From: Burkholderiales bacterium
GTDB taxonomy: Bacteria > Pseudomonadota > Gammaproteobacteria > Burkholderiales > Burkholderiaceae_C
Direction: 5' to 3'
Assembly (NCBI GenBank): GCA_025352345.1
Contig: JANXTP010000421.1
Coordinates: 1 to 25,667 of the forward strand
DNA length: 25,667 nt
Shown: piece after piece, positions 18,634 through 25,667 of the stretch
Numbering within the stretch: position 1 is the stretch's first letter
Layout of the letters: each line of letters opens with the position of its first letter
Notes under the pieces: generated by a model
What the model saw: only the letters and a program-made list of their open reading frames with translations
Databases searched by the model: none
Told to the model about the DNA's origin: nothing
Program-made: the position numbers and the translations under genes

Positions 18634-18781
18634 GGTGGTGTTGGCGGTCTGGACCTCATCGGTGGACAACCCTTACCCGCCACCGATCCTGGAACCCGAG
18701 ACCTCCGCGTTGATGCTCGGCGGGTTGGCACTGGCCGGGGCCGTCAGCCACCACAGGAGGCAGCAAGCGGCGGGAACCTGA
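18626..18781 (+). pseudogene. PEP-CTERM sorting-signal remnant
   Basis: After an in-frame TAA at 18623-18625, this frame is open for about 51 codons to TGA 18779-18781 and has no ATG before the motif. Its last 30 residues contain EPETSALMLGGLALAGA and then SHHRRQQAAGT. This follows the PEP-CTERM pattern (Pro-Glu-Pro or similar, Ser/Thr, a hydrophobic helix rich in Leu/Gly/Ala, then a basic tail) by which exosortase EpsH-type systems sort exported proteins. No signal peptide or body of such a protein lies upstream; the 140 bases back to the BLUF gene show none. I read it as the tail of a decayed gene. A chance match of this length is possible but less likely. Confidence 0.42.
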
Positions 18782-18844
18782 CGCCCAGTCCTCGCGCCCG
18801 CTCAAGTAGCGGACGCGGGCCGCCCCACTGGCTGATTCACACGA

Positions 18845-19234
18845 TCAGGCCAGCAGTACCTTCGCCAGGCGGAAACCGATCGCGCAGCAGGCCAGCGCAC
18901 CCAGCAGATGGGCCGCGCTGTGCGCCAAAGCCCAGCCGACGTCGCCACGCTGCAGCAGCGTCAGCGATTCACCGGTGAATGCCGAGAAGGTGGTCAGCCC
19001 GCCCAGAAATCCGGTCACCAGCAGCAGGCGCAGCACCTCGTTCGGCGTGCGCGCGAACCAAGCCAGCGCCATGCCGATCAACAGCCCGCCGACACAGTTG
19101 ACCATCAGCGTGCCCAGCGGAAATCCGGCCCAGCGCGCGTTCAGCCACAGCTGCACCGCCCAGCGCAAGACGCCGCCCACGGCCGAACCGAGCGCAACAG
19201 CAAGGAACTGGGCCCAGGGGAAGCCGACATTCAT
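18845..19234 (-). CDS. crcB: Fluoride channel CrcB/Fluc
   Basis: The 129-residue inner-membrane protein has four hydrophobic helices. It carries the family signatures GGVLRW (20-25), GTLMVNCVGG (41-50) with the conserved Asn46, and GFLGGLTTFSAFTGE (75-89), whose phenylalanines (83, 86) line the fluoride path. Fluc proteins form dual-topology dimers that let fluoride leave the cell. ATG 19234 overlaps the moaE stop as ATGA; a longer frame from 19276 would start inside moaE with a Gly/Arg-rich segment and is rejected. No fluoride riboswitch is expected here, because the gene is last in a long transcript. Its place at the end of a molybdenum cofactor run has no obvious functional reason. Confidence 0.93.
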   Translation of the reverse strand: MNVGFPWAQFLAVALGSAVGGVLRWAVQLWLNARWAGFPLGTLMVNCVGGLLIGMALAWFARTPNEVLRLLLVTGFLGGLTTFSAFTGESLTLLQRGDVGWALAHSAAHLLGALACCAIGFRLAKVLLA

Positions 19235-19716
19235 GCCGCGCGCTCCACGGCCGCCCCGGCGGGGGGAAGCTTCCATCGCGCCATCGCCTGCTCGTCGCCG
19301 ACCCGCGCATCGACCCAGCGGGCACCGTCGGATGTGGTTTCCTTCTTCCAGAACGGCGCCTGCGTTTTCAGGTAATCCATCAGGAACTCGCAGGCCTGGA
19401 ACGCGGTACCACGGTGCGCCGCGATCACCGCCACCAGCACGATCTGCTCCTGTGGCTTCAGCCGACCCACGCGGTGGATCACGCGCACCCCGCGAATGTC
19501 GAAGCGCTGGCGGGCGGCCTCGATCATCGCTTCGATCGATTTCTCGGTCATGCCGGGGTAGTGCTCCAGCTCCATCGCGCTGACCCCGAAACCATCATTG
19601 CGGTCGCGCACGCATCCGACAAACGACGCCACAGCGCCGACACCCGGATCGGCCCCGCGCAGGGCAGTCACCTCGGTGCTGAGGTCGAAGTCGGCGGTCT
19701 GGATGCTGACGGTCAT
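19231..19716 (-). CDS. moaE: Molybdopterin synthase catalytic subunit MoaE
   Basis: MoaE and MoaD form the heterotetramer that inserts the dithiolene sulfurs into precursor Z (cPMP) to give molybdopterin. The 161-residue protein shows GAVASFVGCVRDRNDG, LELEHYPGMTEK with a small variation (MELEHYPGM), VRVIHRVGRL, and the active-site region AAHRGTAFQACEFLMDYLK followed by QAPFWKKE, with the catalytic lysines. ATG 19716 is preferred because AGGCGG lies nine bases before it; a TTG at 19725, overlapping the moaD stop, is too close to that site. The stop overlaps the crcB start as ATGA. Confidence 0.95.
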   Translation of the reverse strand: MTVSIQTADFDLSTEVTALRGADPGVGAVASFVGCVRDRNDGFGVSAMELEHYPGMTEKSIEAMIEAARQRFDIRGVRVIHRVGRLKPQEQIVLVAVIAAHRGTAFQACEFLMDYLKTQAPFWKKETTSDGARWVDARVGDEQAMARWKLPPAGAAVERAA

Positions 19717-19721
19717 GTCGA

Positions 19722-19973
19722 TCAACCGCCTGTGACCGGAGGGAAGAAAGCGAGTTCGGCGTCATCGGTGACCACCGCAGATTCCTCGCACAGTGATTGG
19801 TTCAGAGCACTACGCAACACTTTGCCGCGGGCCAGCGCGGAGGCATGGGCGGCGCTGCGGGCGATCAATTGGTCTCGTACGTCGCCGGCCGTCGCGCCAG
19901 CGGGAACGTCGATCAACTCCCCGACCCCCAGCGCCTCGCGGATCGATGCGAAATAGCGCACCTGCACCTTCAC
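19722..19973 (-). CDS. moaD: Molybdopterin synthase sulfur carrier subunit MoaD
   Basis: This 83-residue ubiquitin-like protein begins VKVQVRYFASIREALGVG and ends in FFPPVTGG. The C-terminal Gly-Gly is adenylated and then turned into a thiocarboxylate that supplies sulfur to MoaE. The GTG at 19973 overlaps the moeA stop as GTGA, which points to coupled translation; a longer frame from 20063 runs into moeA and is rejected. The moaD stop lies five bases before the moaE ATG. The gene encoding the activating enzyme MoeB is not in the window. Confidence 0.93.
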   Translation of the reverse strand: MKVQVRYFASIREALGVGELIDVPAGATAGDVRDQLIARSAAHASALARGKVLRSALNQSLCEESAVVTDDAELAFFPPVTGG

Positions 19974-21265
19974 GACAGCAGCTCCGAGAACGGCAGGTAG
20001 TTCACCATGTCGCCGGTACGGATGGCCTGGCCCGCCGGGTTGTCGACCACGCCATCGCCCCACACCGCCGAGGTCAGCACACCAGAGCCCTGGTTAGGGT
20101 AAAGATCGAGGCCGCCGGTGGCATTGCGCCGAACGCGCAGGAACTCGCGGCGCTTGTCGGCACGCGGCCAGTCGAAATCGGCGCGCATCGGCGTGGGAAG
20201 CACCTGCCAGTCGACCACGCCTTGCAGGTGCAGCAGCACCGGTCGCACGACCAGAAAGAAGGTGATAAAGCTCGACACCGGGTTGCCGGGCAGGCCGATG
20301 AAGTACGCAGGCTTCGGCGCGGGCGATCCCGTGCCGCGCCGCACGACGCCGAACGCGAGCGGCTTGCCGGGCTTCATCGACATCTGCCACAGATCGAGCC
20401 GGCCTTCGGCCTCGACTGCCGGCTTGATGTGGTCTTCCTCGCCGACCGACACGCCGCCGCTGGTGACGATCAGGTCGTGATCCTGCGCGGCTCGGCGCAA
20501 GGCCTCGCGGGTGGCGTCGAGGCGGTCGGGCACGATGCCGAGGTCGGTGCACTCGCAGCCGAGTGCCTGGATCAGCGCGCGCAGGGTGTACCGGTTCGAG
20601 TTGTAGATCGCGCCCGGCTTCATCTGCTCGGGCGCCACCTCGCCGGGCATCACCAATTCGTCACCGGTAGAAAACAACGCCACGCGCGGCCGGCGGGCCA
20701 CGGCAAGGGTTGCTGCACCTGCCGAAGCTGCCAGGCCGAGCGCCTGCGGCGTCAGCCGCATGCCGGCAGGCAGCACGACCGAACCGGCGCGCACGTCTTC
20801 GCCACGGCGGCGGATCGCCAGCCCGGGCCGCGGCACCGTGTCGATGCGAACCGCGCCACCCGCGGTGGTGTCAATCACAGCAGTGCACTGCTCCTGCATC
20901 ACCACCGCGTCGGCGCCCTGCGGCACCTGGGCGCCGGTGAAGATGCGCGCGGCCGTGCCGGGTGCGAGCGGCTCGCCGACCACGCCGGCCGGGATGCGCT
21001 GGCTCACCGGCAGCGTGGTGCCCACGGCAGGCACATCGGCGCAGCGCATGGCGTAGCCATCCATCGCGGTGTTGTCTGCCGGGGGCACGTCGACCAGCGA
21101 GCGCACCTCGGCCGCCAGCACGCGGCCGAGCGCGTCGAAGGTCGAGACCTGCAGCGCCTGGGCGGCGTCGAAGGGCCGCACCGCCTGCATCAGCCTGGCC
21201 AGCGCGTCGTCCAGGCTCATCAGCGGCGGGCGGGCCGGTGTCTGCGTGGCGGGCGGCTGGCTCAT
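19970..21265 (-). CDS. moeA: Molybdopterin molybdenumtransferase MoeA
   Basis: MoeA inserts molybdate into adenylated molybdopterin in the last step of molybdenum cofactor synthesis. The 431-residue protein has NTAMDGYAM with Asp69, RIFTGAQVPQGADAVVMQE, the MoCF-domain stretch LFSTGDELV, TSGGVSVGEEDHIK (268-281), WQMSMKPGKPLAFG and GLPGNPVSSF, and a C-terminal domain IV. ATG 21265 lies five bases after the thrC stop, and its own stop overlaps the moaD GTG. This puts molybdenum cofactor genes directly behind threonine genes on one transcript, an order I recall from Burkholderiales. Confidence 0.95.
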   Translation of the reverse strand: MSQPPATQTPARPPLMSLDDALARLMQAVRPFDAAQALQVSTFDALGRVLAAEVRSLVDVPPADNTAMDGYAMRCADVPAVGTTLPVSQRIPAGVVGEPLAPGTAARIFTGAQVPQGADAVVMQEQCTAVIDTTAGGAVRIDTVPRPGLAIRRRGEDVRAGSVVLPAGMRLTPQALGLAASAGAATLAVARRPRVALFSTGDELVMPGEVAPEQMKPGAIYNSNRYTLRALIQALGCECTDLGIVPDRLDATREALRRAAQDHDLIVTSGGVSVGEEDHIKPAVEAEGRLDLWQMSMKPGKPLAFGVVRRGTGSPAPKPAYFIGLPGNPVSSFITFFLVVRPVLLHLQGVVDWQVLPTPMRADFDWPRADKRREFLRVRRNATGGLDLYPNQGSGVLTSAVWGDGVVDNPAGQAIRTGDMVNYLPFSELLS

Positions 21266-21270
21266 GACTG

Positions 21271-22701
21271 TCAGACGTTCGCACTGAGGTAAGCCTTCAC
21301 CGCCTGCGTGTCCACCGGCATCACGACGAAGCGCTTGGGCAGGTCTTCGATGCCGCGCATCGCAGCGGGGCGGTCGGGTTGAATGCCGATTGCCAGGGCG
21401 ATGGTCTCGGCGAACTTGGCCGGCAAGGCCGTCTCCAGCACCAGCATCGGCACGCCCGCGTCGAGGTGCTCGCGGCCGACCTTCAGGCCGTCGGCAGTGT
21501 GGGTGTCGATGACCACACCGAAGCGTCGGTAGGTGTCGCGGATCGTGGCGAGGCGGTCGGCATGGGTGCTGGTGCCTGACGCGAAACCGAAGCTGGCGGC
21601 GTGGGAGAACTCGTCGGCGCTGACGGTGAACGAGCCGTGTTGCTCGACTTCGGTCGTGAACAGCTGCTTCGTGCGCGCTGCATCGCGGCCCAGCAGGTCG
21701 AACACGAAGCGCTCGAAGTTGCTGGCCTTCGAGATGTCCATGGACGGGCTGGAGGTTTCATGGGTCTCGGCGCTGCCGCGCACGCGGTAGGTGCCGGTGC
21801 GAAAGAACTCGTCGAGCACATTGTTCTCGTTGGTGGCCAGCACCAGGCGGTGGATCGGCAGGCCCATCATTCGCGCGACATGGCCGGCGCAGATGTTGCC
21901 GAAGTTGCCCGAGGGCACGGCGAAGCTGACCTGCTGATCATTCGATCGCGTGGCTTGAAAGTACCCGGCGAAGTAATAAACCACCTGCGCCAGCAGCCGC
22001 GCCCAGTTGATCGAGTTGACGGTGCCGATGCGGTGCCGGCGTTTGAATTCCAGGTCGCTCGACACCGCCTTGACGATGTCCTGGCAATCGTCGAACACGC
22101 CATCGACGGCGATGTTGTGGATGTTGGCGTCCTGCAGGCTGAACATCTGCGCCTGCTGGAATGGGCTCATGCGGCCGTTCGGGCTCAGCATGAAGACATT
22201 GACGCCCTGCTTGCCGCGCATCGCGTATTCGGCCGCGCTGCCGGTGTCGCCCGAGGTAGCACCTAGGATGTTCAGTGTTGTGCCGCGGCGCGCCAGTTGG
22301 TACTCGAACAGGTTGCCCAGCAGCTGCATCGCCATGTCCTTGAAGGCGAGCGTCGGGCCGTTGGACAGCGCCTGCAGGTACACATCGGTGCCGTCCGGCG
22401 CATTCGCAGCACGGTCCAGCGGTTTCAGCGGCGTGATCTCGGGCGTGCCGAAGATGGCCCGTGTGTAGGTCTTTTGCACCAGCGCACGCAGGTCGTCGGC
22501 CGAGATGTCGGCGATGTACAGCGACAGGATCTCGAACGCGAGGTCGGCGTAGCTCAGGCCACGCCAACGCGTGAGCGTGGTGTGATCGATCTGCGGGTAC
22601 GACTCTGGCAGGTACAGGCCACCATCGGGCGCCAAGCCTTCGAGCAGGATGTCGGAAAAGCCGCGCGGGGTGCGGTCCCCACGGGTGCTGAGGTAGTTCA
22701 T
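21271..22701 (-). CDS. thrC: Threonine synthase
   Basis: ThrC converts O-phosphohomoserine to threonine with pyridoxal phosphate. The 476-residue protein has the N-terminal YLSTRGDR and APDGGLYLPE motifs, the PLP lysine Lys121 in PTLAFKDMAMQ, GATSGDTGSAAEYA, the Asn/Gly-rich phosphate loop FAVPSGNFGNICAGHVARMMG, and a long C-terminal domain. This is the longer (type 2, enterobacterial/yeast) form. ATG 22701 has GGAG seven bases ahead; a longer frame reaching 22743 runs into the upstream small gene. ThrB (homoserine kinase) is not next to it and must lie elsewhere. Confidence 0.95.
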   Translation of the reverse strand: MNYLSTRGDRTPRGFSDILLEGLAPDGGLYLPESYPQIDHTTLTRWRGLSYADLAFEILSLYIADISADDLRALVQKTYTRAIFGTPEITPLKPLDRAANAPDGTDVYLQALSNGPTLAFKDMAMQLLGNLFEYQLARRGTTLNILGATSGDTGSAAEYAMRGKQGVNVFMLSPNGRMSPFQQAQMFSLQDANIHNIAVDGVFDDCQDIVKAVSSDLEFKRRHRIGTVNSINWARLLAQVVYYFAGYFQATRSNDQQVSFAVPSGNFGNICAGHVARMMGLPIHRLVLATNENNVLDEFFRTGTYRVRGSAETHETSSPSMDISKASNFERFVFDLLGRDAARTKQLFTTEVEQHGSFTVSADEFSHAASFGFASGTSTHADRLATIRDTYRRFGVVIDTHTADGLKVGREHLDAGVPMLVLETALPAKFAETIALAIGIQPDRPAAMRGIEDLPKRFVVMPVDTQAVKAYLSANV

Positions 22702-22732
22702 CAGAGGCTCCACATCGGCCGGTGCAGGCGCA

Positions 22733-23047
22733 CTAGAAACCAATGCCGTAAACGATCATGTCCAGGTAGAGCCGCGAGCCGACCAGCAGCACGAAGCCTG
22801 CGATCAGCAGCAGCCAGTGCAGGCCCTGCCCACCGATGTGATCGGTGGCTTGCAGGCCCCACAGCCAGGCGGTGACGGCGGCGTAAGTCAACCCGATGTT
22901 GAGCAACCACTGCGCCAGCGTCAACGAGCCCCACAGCACCACACCAGCGATCAGCGCCAGCAGCAGCGCCAGTTCCCAGGGCTTGTAGTCGAGATGGCCC
23001 AAGCGAACCAGCGACACCAGCGTGAGCGCGATGACCAGCGTCGGCAC
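22733..23047 (-). CDS. Small membrane protein between hom and thrC
   Basis: The 104-residue protein is almost wholly hydrophobic, with three or four membrane helices: a short N-terminal one, then ~24-45 (WELALLLALIAGVVLWG), ~46-66 (LAQWLLNIGLTYAAVTAWLWG) and ~76-101. The charged residues HLDYK (18-22) and LYLDM near the end flank them. I do not recognise a family. Its GTG (23047) abuts the hom stop with no gap and GGAAGAG lies a little upstream, so it appears translated from the hom message; 31 bases separate it from thrC. The position suggests a link to threonine or homoserine transport or to envelope function, but nothing in the sequence shows it. Confidence 0.68.
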   Translation of the reverse strand: MPTLVIALTLVSLVRLGHLDYKPWELALLLALIAGVVLWGSLTLAQWLLNIGLTYAAVTAWLWGLQATDHIGGQGLHWLLLIAGFVLLVGSRLYLDMIVYGIGF

Positions 23048-24373
23048 TCAGGACAACTCTTCCTTGCGGATGCGCACGATGGGTGCCAGCACGGTGGGCA
23101 GCGCCTGCATCTGCGCGATGGCGCGGTTCATCTCGCCTTCCACCGTGTCGTGCGTCAGGATGATCACGTCGGTGCGGGCTTCGGTGGCCTCCACAGTGCC
23201 GCCGTCGTTCGGCCGCTGCAGCAGCGCGTCGATGGAGATGCGGTGCTCGGCCAGGATGCCGGCGATGCGGGCCAGCACGCCGGCTTCGTCGGTGACCTGC
23301 AGACGCAGGTAGTAGGCAGTGACCGTCGCATCCATCGCAAGGATCGGCGTGGCGCTCAGCGCATCGTGCTGGAACGCGAGGTGCGGCACGCGGTGGTGTG
23401 GGTCGGCGGTGTGCAGCCGGGTGATGTCGACCAGGTCGGCAATCACTGCCGACGCGGTCGGCTCTGAGCCAGCGCCCTTGCCGTAGTAGAGCGTGCTGCC
23501 CACGGCATCGCCTTGCACCATCACCGCATTCATCGCGCCTTCGACGTTGGCGATCAAACGCTTTGCAGGCACCAGCGTCGGGTGCACGCGCAGCTCGATG
23601 CCGGCGTCGGTTCGCTTGGTGATGCCCAGCAGCTTGATGCGGTAGCCCAGGTGCTCGGCATAGGCAATATCGGCCGCGGCCAGCTGCGTGATGCCTTCGA
23701 TGTGGGCCTTGTCGAACTGCACCGGGATGCCGAAGGCGATCGCGCTCATCAGCGTCAACTTGTGGGCGGCGTCGACGCCTTCGATGTCGAAGGTCGGGTC
23801 GGCTTCGGCATAGCCGAGTGCCTGTGCCTGCGTCAGCACCACACCGAAATCGAGGCCCTTGGCGCGCATTTCCGACAGGATGAAATTGGTGGTGCCGTTG
23901 ATGATCCCAGCGATCCACTGGATGCGGTTGGCGGTCAGCCCTTCGCGCAGCGCCTTGATGATCGGAATGCCGCCGGCTACCGCCGCTTCGAACGCGACGA
24001 CCACGCCTTTGTCACGCGCCGCAGCGAAGATCTCGGTGCCGTGCACCGCCAGCAGTGCCTTGTTGGCGGTGACCACATGCTTGCCGGCAGCAATCGCTTC
24101 CAGCACCAGCGTGCGGGCGATGCCGTAGCCGCCGATCAGCTCGACGACGATGTCGATATCGGGGTTGGCGATGACCTCTCGCGCATCTGCGACGACGCGC
24201 GCACCGTCACCGACCACAGCTTTCGCCCGCGCGGTGTCGAGGTCGGCGACCATCGTGATCTCGATGCCGCGACCGGCGCGGCGCGTGATCTCGGTCTGGT
24301 TGCGCTGCAACACGTTGAAGGTGCCGCTGCCCACGGTGCCGATGCCCAGAAGGCCAACTCGTATCGGTGTCAT
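23048..24373 (-). CDS. hom: Homoserine dehydrogenase
   Basis: The enzyme reduces aspartate semialdehyde to homoserine with NAD(P)H, the branch point to threonine and methionine. The 441-residue protein has the nucleotide-binding loop GIGTVGSG (10-17), VVELIGG, KHVVTANKALLA, the signature IINGTTNFIL with Asn159-Phe164, and DIEGVDAAHKL with the catalytic Lys205. Residues from about 354 form an ACT domain (VTAYYLRLQVTDEAGVLARI), normally used for feedback inhibition by threonine. ATG 24373 is used. It is a monofunctional enzyme without an aspartokinase part. It follows the aminotransferase ORF by 69 bases. Confidence 0.96.
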   Translation of the reverse strand: MTPIRVGLLGIGTVGSGTFNVLQRNQTEITRRAGRGIEITMVADLDTARAKAVVGDGARVVADAREVIANPDIDIVVELIGGYGIARTLVLEAIAAGKHVVTANKALLAVHGTEIFAAARDKGVVVAFEAAVAGGIPIIKALREGLTANRIQWIAGIINGTTNFILSEMRAKGLDFGVVLTQAQALGYAEADPTFDIEGVDAAHKLTLMSAIAFGIPVQFDKAHIEGITQLAAADIAYAEHLGYRIKLLGITKRTDAGIELRVHPTLVPAKRLIANVEGAMNAVMVQGDAVGSTLYYGKGAGSEPTASAVIADLVDITRLHTADPHHRVPHLAFQHDALSATPILAMDATVTAYYLRLQVTDEAGVLARIAGILAEHRISIDALLQRPNDGGTVEATEARTDVIILTHDTVEGEMNRAIAQMQALPTVLAPIVRIRKEELS

Positions 24374-24442
24374 TTGGATGGCCCTGGTGGGCTGGTACTT
24401 TGCTGGAAAAATGAACTCAAGCGAGCCACGCGGGCCCCGTCG

Positions 24443-25667
24443 TCACTTCGAATACCGTTTGCGGTACTGGTCGAGGAAACGCGCGATGCGCCCGATGGCT
24501 TCGGTCAGGTCGTCGCAGTTCGGTAGGAACACCAGCCGGAAGTGATCCGGGTGCGGCCAGTTGAAACCGGTGCCCTGCACGATCAGCACCTTCTCGGTGG
24601 CCAACAGGTCATAGGCGAACTGCTGGTCGTCGGAGATCGGGTACAGCTTCGCATCGAGCTTCGGGAACATGTACAGCGCGGCCTTCGGCTTGACAACACT
24701 GACGCCCGGAATCTGGCTCAGCAGCTCGTAAGCCAGATCGCGCTGACGGCACAGCCTGCCGCCGGGCGCGACCAGGTCCTTGATGCTCTGGTAGCCGCCC
24801 AGCGCGGTTTGGATGGCCAGCTGACCCGGCGTGTTCGAGCACAGCCGCATCGAGGCCAGCATGTTCAGTCCCTCGATGTAGTCACGCGCATGCGCCTTCG
24901 CCCCGGACACCACCATCCAACCGGCGCGGTAGCCGCAGGAGCGGTAGTTCTTCGACAGACCGTTGTAGGTGATGAACAGCACGTCGTCGGCCAGCGAGGC
25001 GATGCTGGTGTGGGTTTCGCCGTCGTACAGCGTCTTGTCGTAGATCTCGTCGGCGAACACGATCAATTGGTGCTCGCGCGCCACCGCAACAATTTCGCGC
25101 AGCACGCTCTCGGGGTACAGCGCGCCGGTCGGGTTGTTCGGGTTGATGACGACGATGGCCTTGGTGTTCGGCGTGATCTTGCGGCGGATGTCGGCGATGT
25201 CGGGGTACCAGTCGGATTGCTCGTCGCAGAGGTAGTGCACCGGCGTGCCGCCTGACAGCGCGACCGACGCGGTCCACAGCGGGTAGTCGGGCGCCGGCAC
25301 CAGCACCTCGTCGCCGTCGTTGAGCAGGCCGTTCATGCTCATCGTGATCAGCTCGGAGGCGCCATTGCCGAGGTACACGTCGTCGACGGTGACGCCCTGA
25401 ATGTGTTTTTCCTGCGAGTAGTGCACCACCGCCTTGCGTGGTGCGAAGTCGCGGTGCTGCATTCGCTCGGCCGTGATGTAGTAGGTCGATGCGCGGCCAT
25501 GCTTGGCGCCTGCGCTCTGCGTGCGGCCTTTGGCTTCGTCTTCGTCGGCCAGCGCTACCAGCCTGTCGGCCTGTGCCACCCAGGCCTTGAAAAAAGCCTC
25601 GGTGCCTTCGTCGTCACCACGTTTTGAAATTTCGACCAGCGGGCGGCAGATGGCATCGACCTCGCCA
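24443..25667 (-). CDS. alaA: AlaA-like aminotransferase ORF with foreign N-terminal part (5' end outside window)
   Basis: The frame is open from TAA at 24443 to the right edge. From about 25447 downward, the protein is a class I/II aminotransferase like AlaA (glutamate-pyruvate aminotransferase): FAPRKAVVHYSQEKHIQGV, DVYLGNGASELI, APDYPLWTASV, INPNNPTGALY, FADEIYDKTLYDG, the PLP lysine (24952-24950) in NGLSKNYRSCGYRAGWM, and FRLVFLPNCDDL. Upstream, however, the sequence is not aminotransferase. AlaA proteins start with a segment containing NIGNP and about 75 more residues; none is present. Instead the frame reads EAFFKAWVAQADRLVALAD and ASTYYITAERMQHR, which resembles the helical start of some alpha/beta hydrolases. 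The change falls at RDFAPRKA. The joined ORF is probably not a normal AlaA and may be an assembly chimera. Typical order before hom would otherwise fit AlaA well. Confidence 0.75.
   Translation of the reverse strand, partial: GEVDAICRPLVEISKRGDDEGTEAFFKAWVAQADRLVALADEDEAKGRTQSAGAKHGRASTYYITAERMQHRDFAPRKAVVHYSQEKHIQGVTVDDVYLGNGASELITMSMNGLLNDGDEVLVPAPDYPLWTASVALSGGTPVHYLCDEQSDWYPDIADIRRKITPNTKAIVVINPNNPTGALYPESVLREIVAVAREHQLIVFADEIYDKTLYDGETHTSIASLADDVLFITYNGLSKNYRSCGYRAGWMVVSGAKAHARDYIEGLNMLASMRLCSNTPGQLAIQTALGGYQSIKDLVAPGGRLCRQRDLAYELLSQIPGVSVVKPKAALYMFPKLDAKLYPISDDQQFAYDLLATEKVLIVQGTGFNWPHPDHFRLVFLPNCDDLTEAIGRIARFLDQYRKRYSK
25448..25667 (-). other. Alpha/beta hydrolase-like segment joined to the aminotransferase
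   Basis: These ~73 codons, in the same frame as the aminotransferase part, read GEVDAICRPLVEISKRGDDE, then EAFFKAWVAQADRLVALADE, and TQSAGAKHGRASTYYITAER. The order (acidic helix, WFxxW-like helix, AERxxALAxE helix, AGxxYLRAxxYYxxAE helix) recalls the N-terminal helical region of FrsA- and pseudooxynicotine-hydrolase-type alpha/beta hydrolases. Neither start codon nor catalytic domain is in the window. The family match is from memory of the pattern and is moderately sure. Confidence 0.55.

Larger units (their letters stand above)
18486..18844. other. Gene-free interval between BLUF gene and crcB
   Basis: No intact gene is visible in these ~360 bases. They hold four short perfect inverted repeats: cgtgggg/ccccacg (18530-18536, 18553-18559), cgccgcgtgc/gcacgcggcg (18586-18595, 18612-18621), atcggtgg/ccaccgat (18658-18665, 18680-18687) and gcccgc/gcgggc (18796-18801, 18815-18820). 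They also hold a short fragment that resembles the end of a PEP-CTERM protein. A repeated gcgataaaa occurs at 18596 and 18619. It is a convergent intergenic region, where hairpins may end transcription in both directions. Confidence 0.6.

Overview
The window is high-GC chromosomal DNA, and its gene content and order look like a betaproteobacterium of the order Burkholderiales, probably near the Leptothrix/Rubrivivax/Methylibium group. The signs are ispD next to mfd, a nadA-nadC-nadB set, the order aminotransferase-hom-thrC-moeA-moaD-moaE, and a C-terminal fragment resembling a PEP-CTERM sorting signal. No rRNA, tRNA, CRISPR array, insertion sequence or phage gene was seen. Most of the window is ordinary housekeeping sequence with a few accessory islands. 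The lineage is inferred from family knowledge, not from a database search.

Layout. At 1-4720, the 5' end of ispD (minus) diverges from mfd (plus, 451-3972); a minus-strand TIR-domain membrane protein gene, broken by a frameshift, lies tail to tail with mfd. At 4827-9579 come serB, then a minus-strand set (MFS transporter, RraA-like protein, isochorismatase-fold hydrolase) divergent from an AraC-type regulator, then a small exported protein. At 9632-13729 is NAD synthesis: nadA and nadC overlap on the plus strand, followed by a ComFB-like gene, with nadB convergent. At 13939-15216 is a Roadblock/LC7 protein of unknown function with its own intrinsic terminator. At 15243-18485, clpB (minus) diverges from a stand-alone BLUF blue-light sensor with low-GC start.

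At 18486-18844 there is no intact gene, but there are several inverted repeats and the PEP-CTERM-like remnant. At 18845-25667 a long minus-strand run reads aminotransferase, hom, a small membrane protein, thrC, moeA, moaD, moaE, crcB; its last four genes are joined by 4-base start/stop overlaps or near contacts. It combines threonine synthesis, molybdenum cofactor assembly and fluoride export.

Two places deserve most attention. The aminotransferase ORF at the right edge does not begin like an aminotransferase: its N-terminal part resembles an alpha/beta hydrolase of another family and switches to AlaA-like sequence at a short motif both families appear to share, which suggests a chimera (a real fusion or an assembly mis-join). 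The TIR gene has a clear one-base frameshift inside its NADase-type domain. I did not find a convincing new multi-gene defence or metabolic system; the best candidate for an undescribed pathway is the MFS/RraA-like/hydrolase/AraC cluster, whose substrate cannot be read from sequence.
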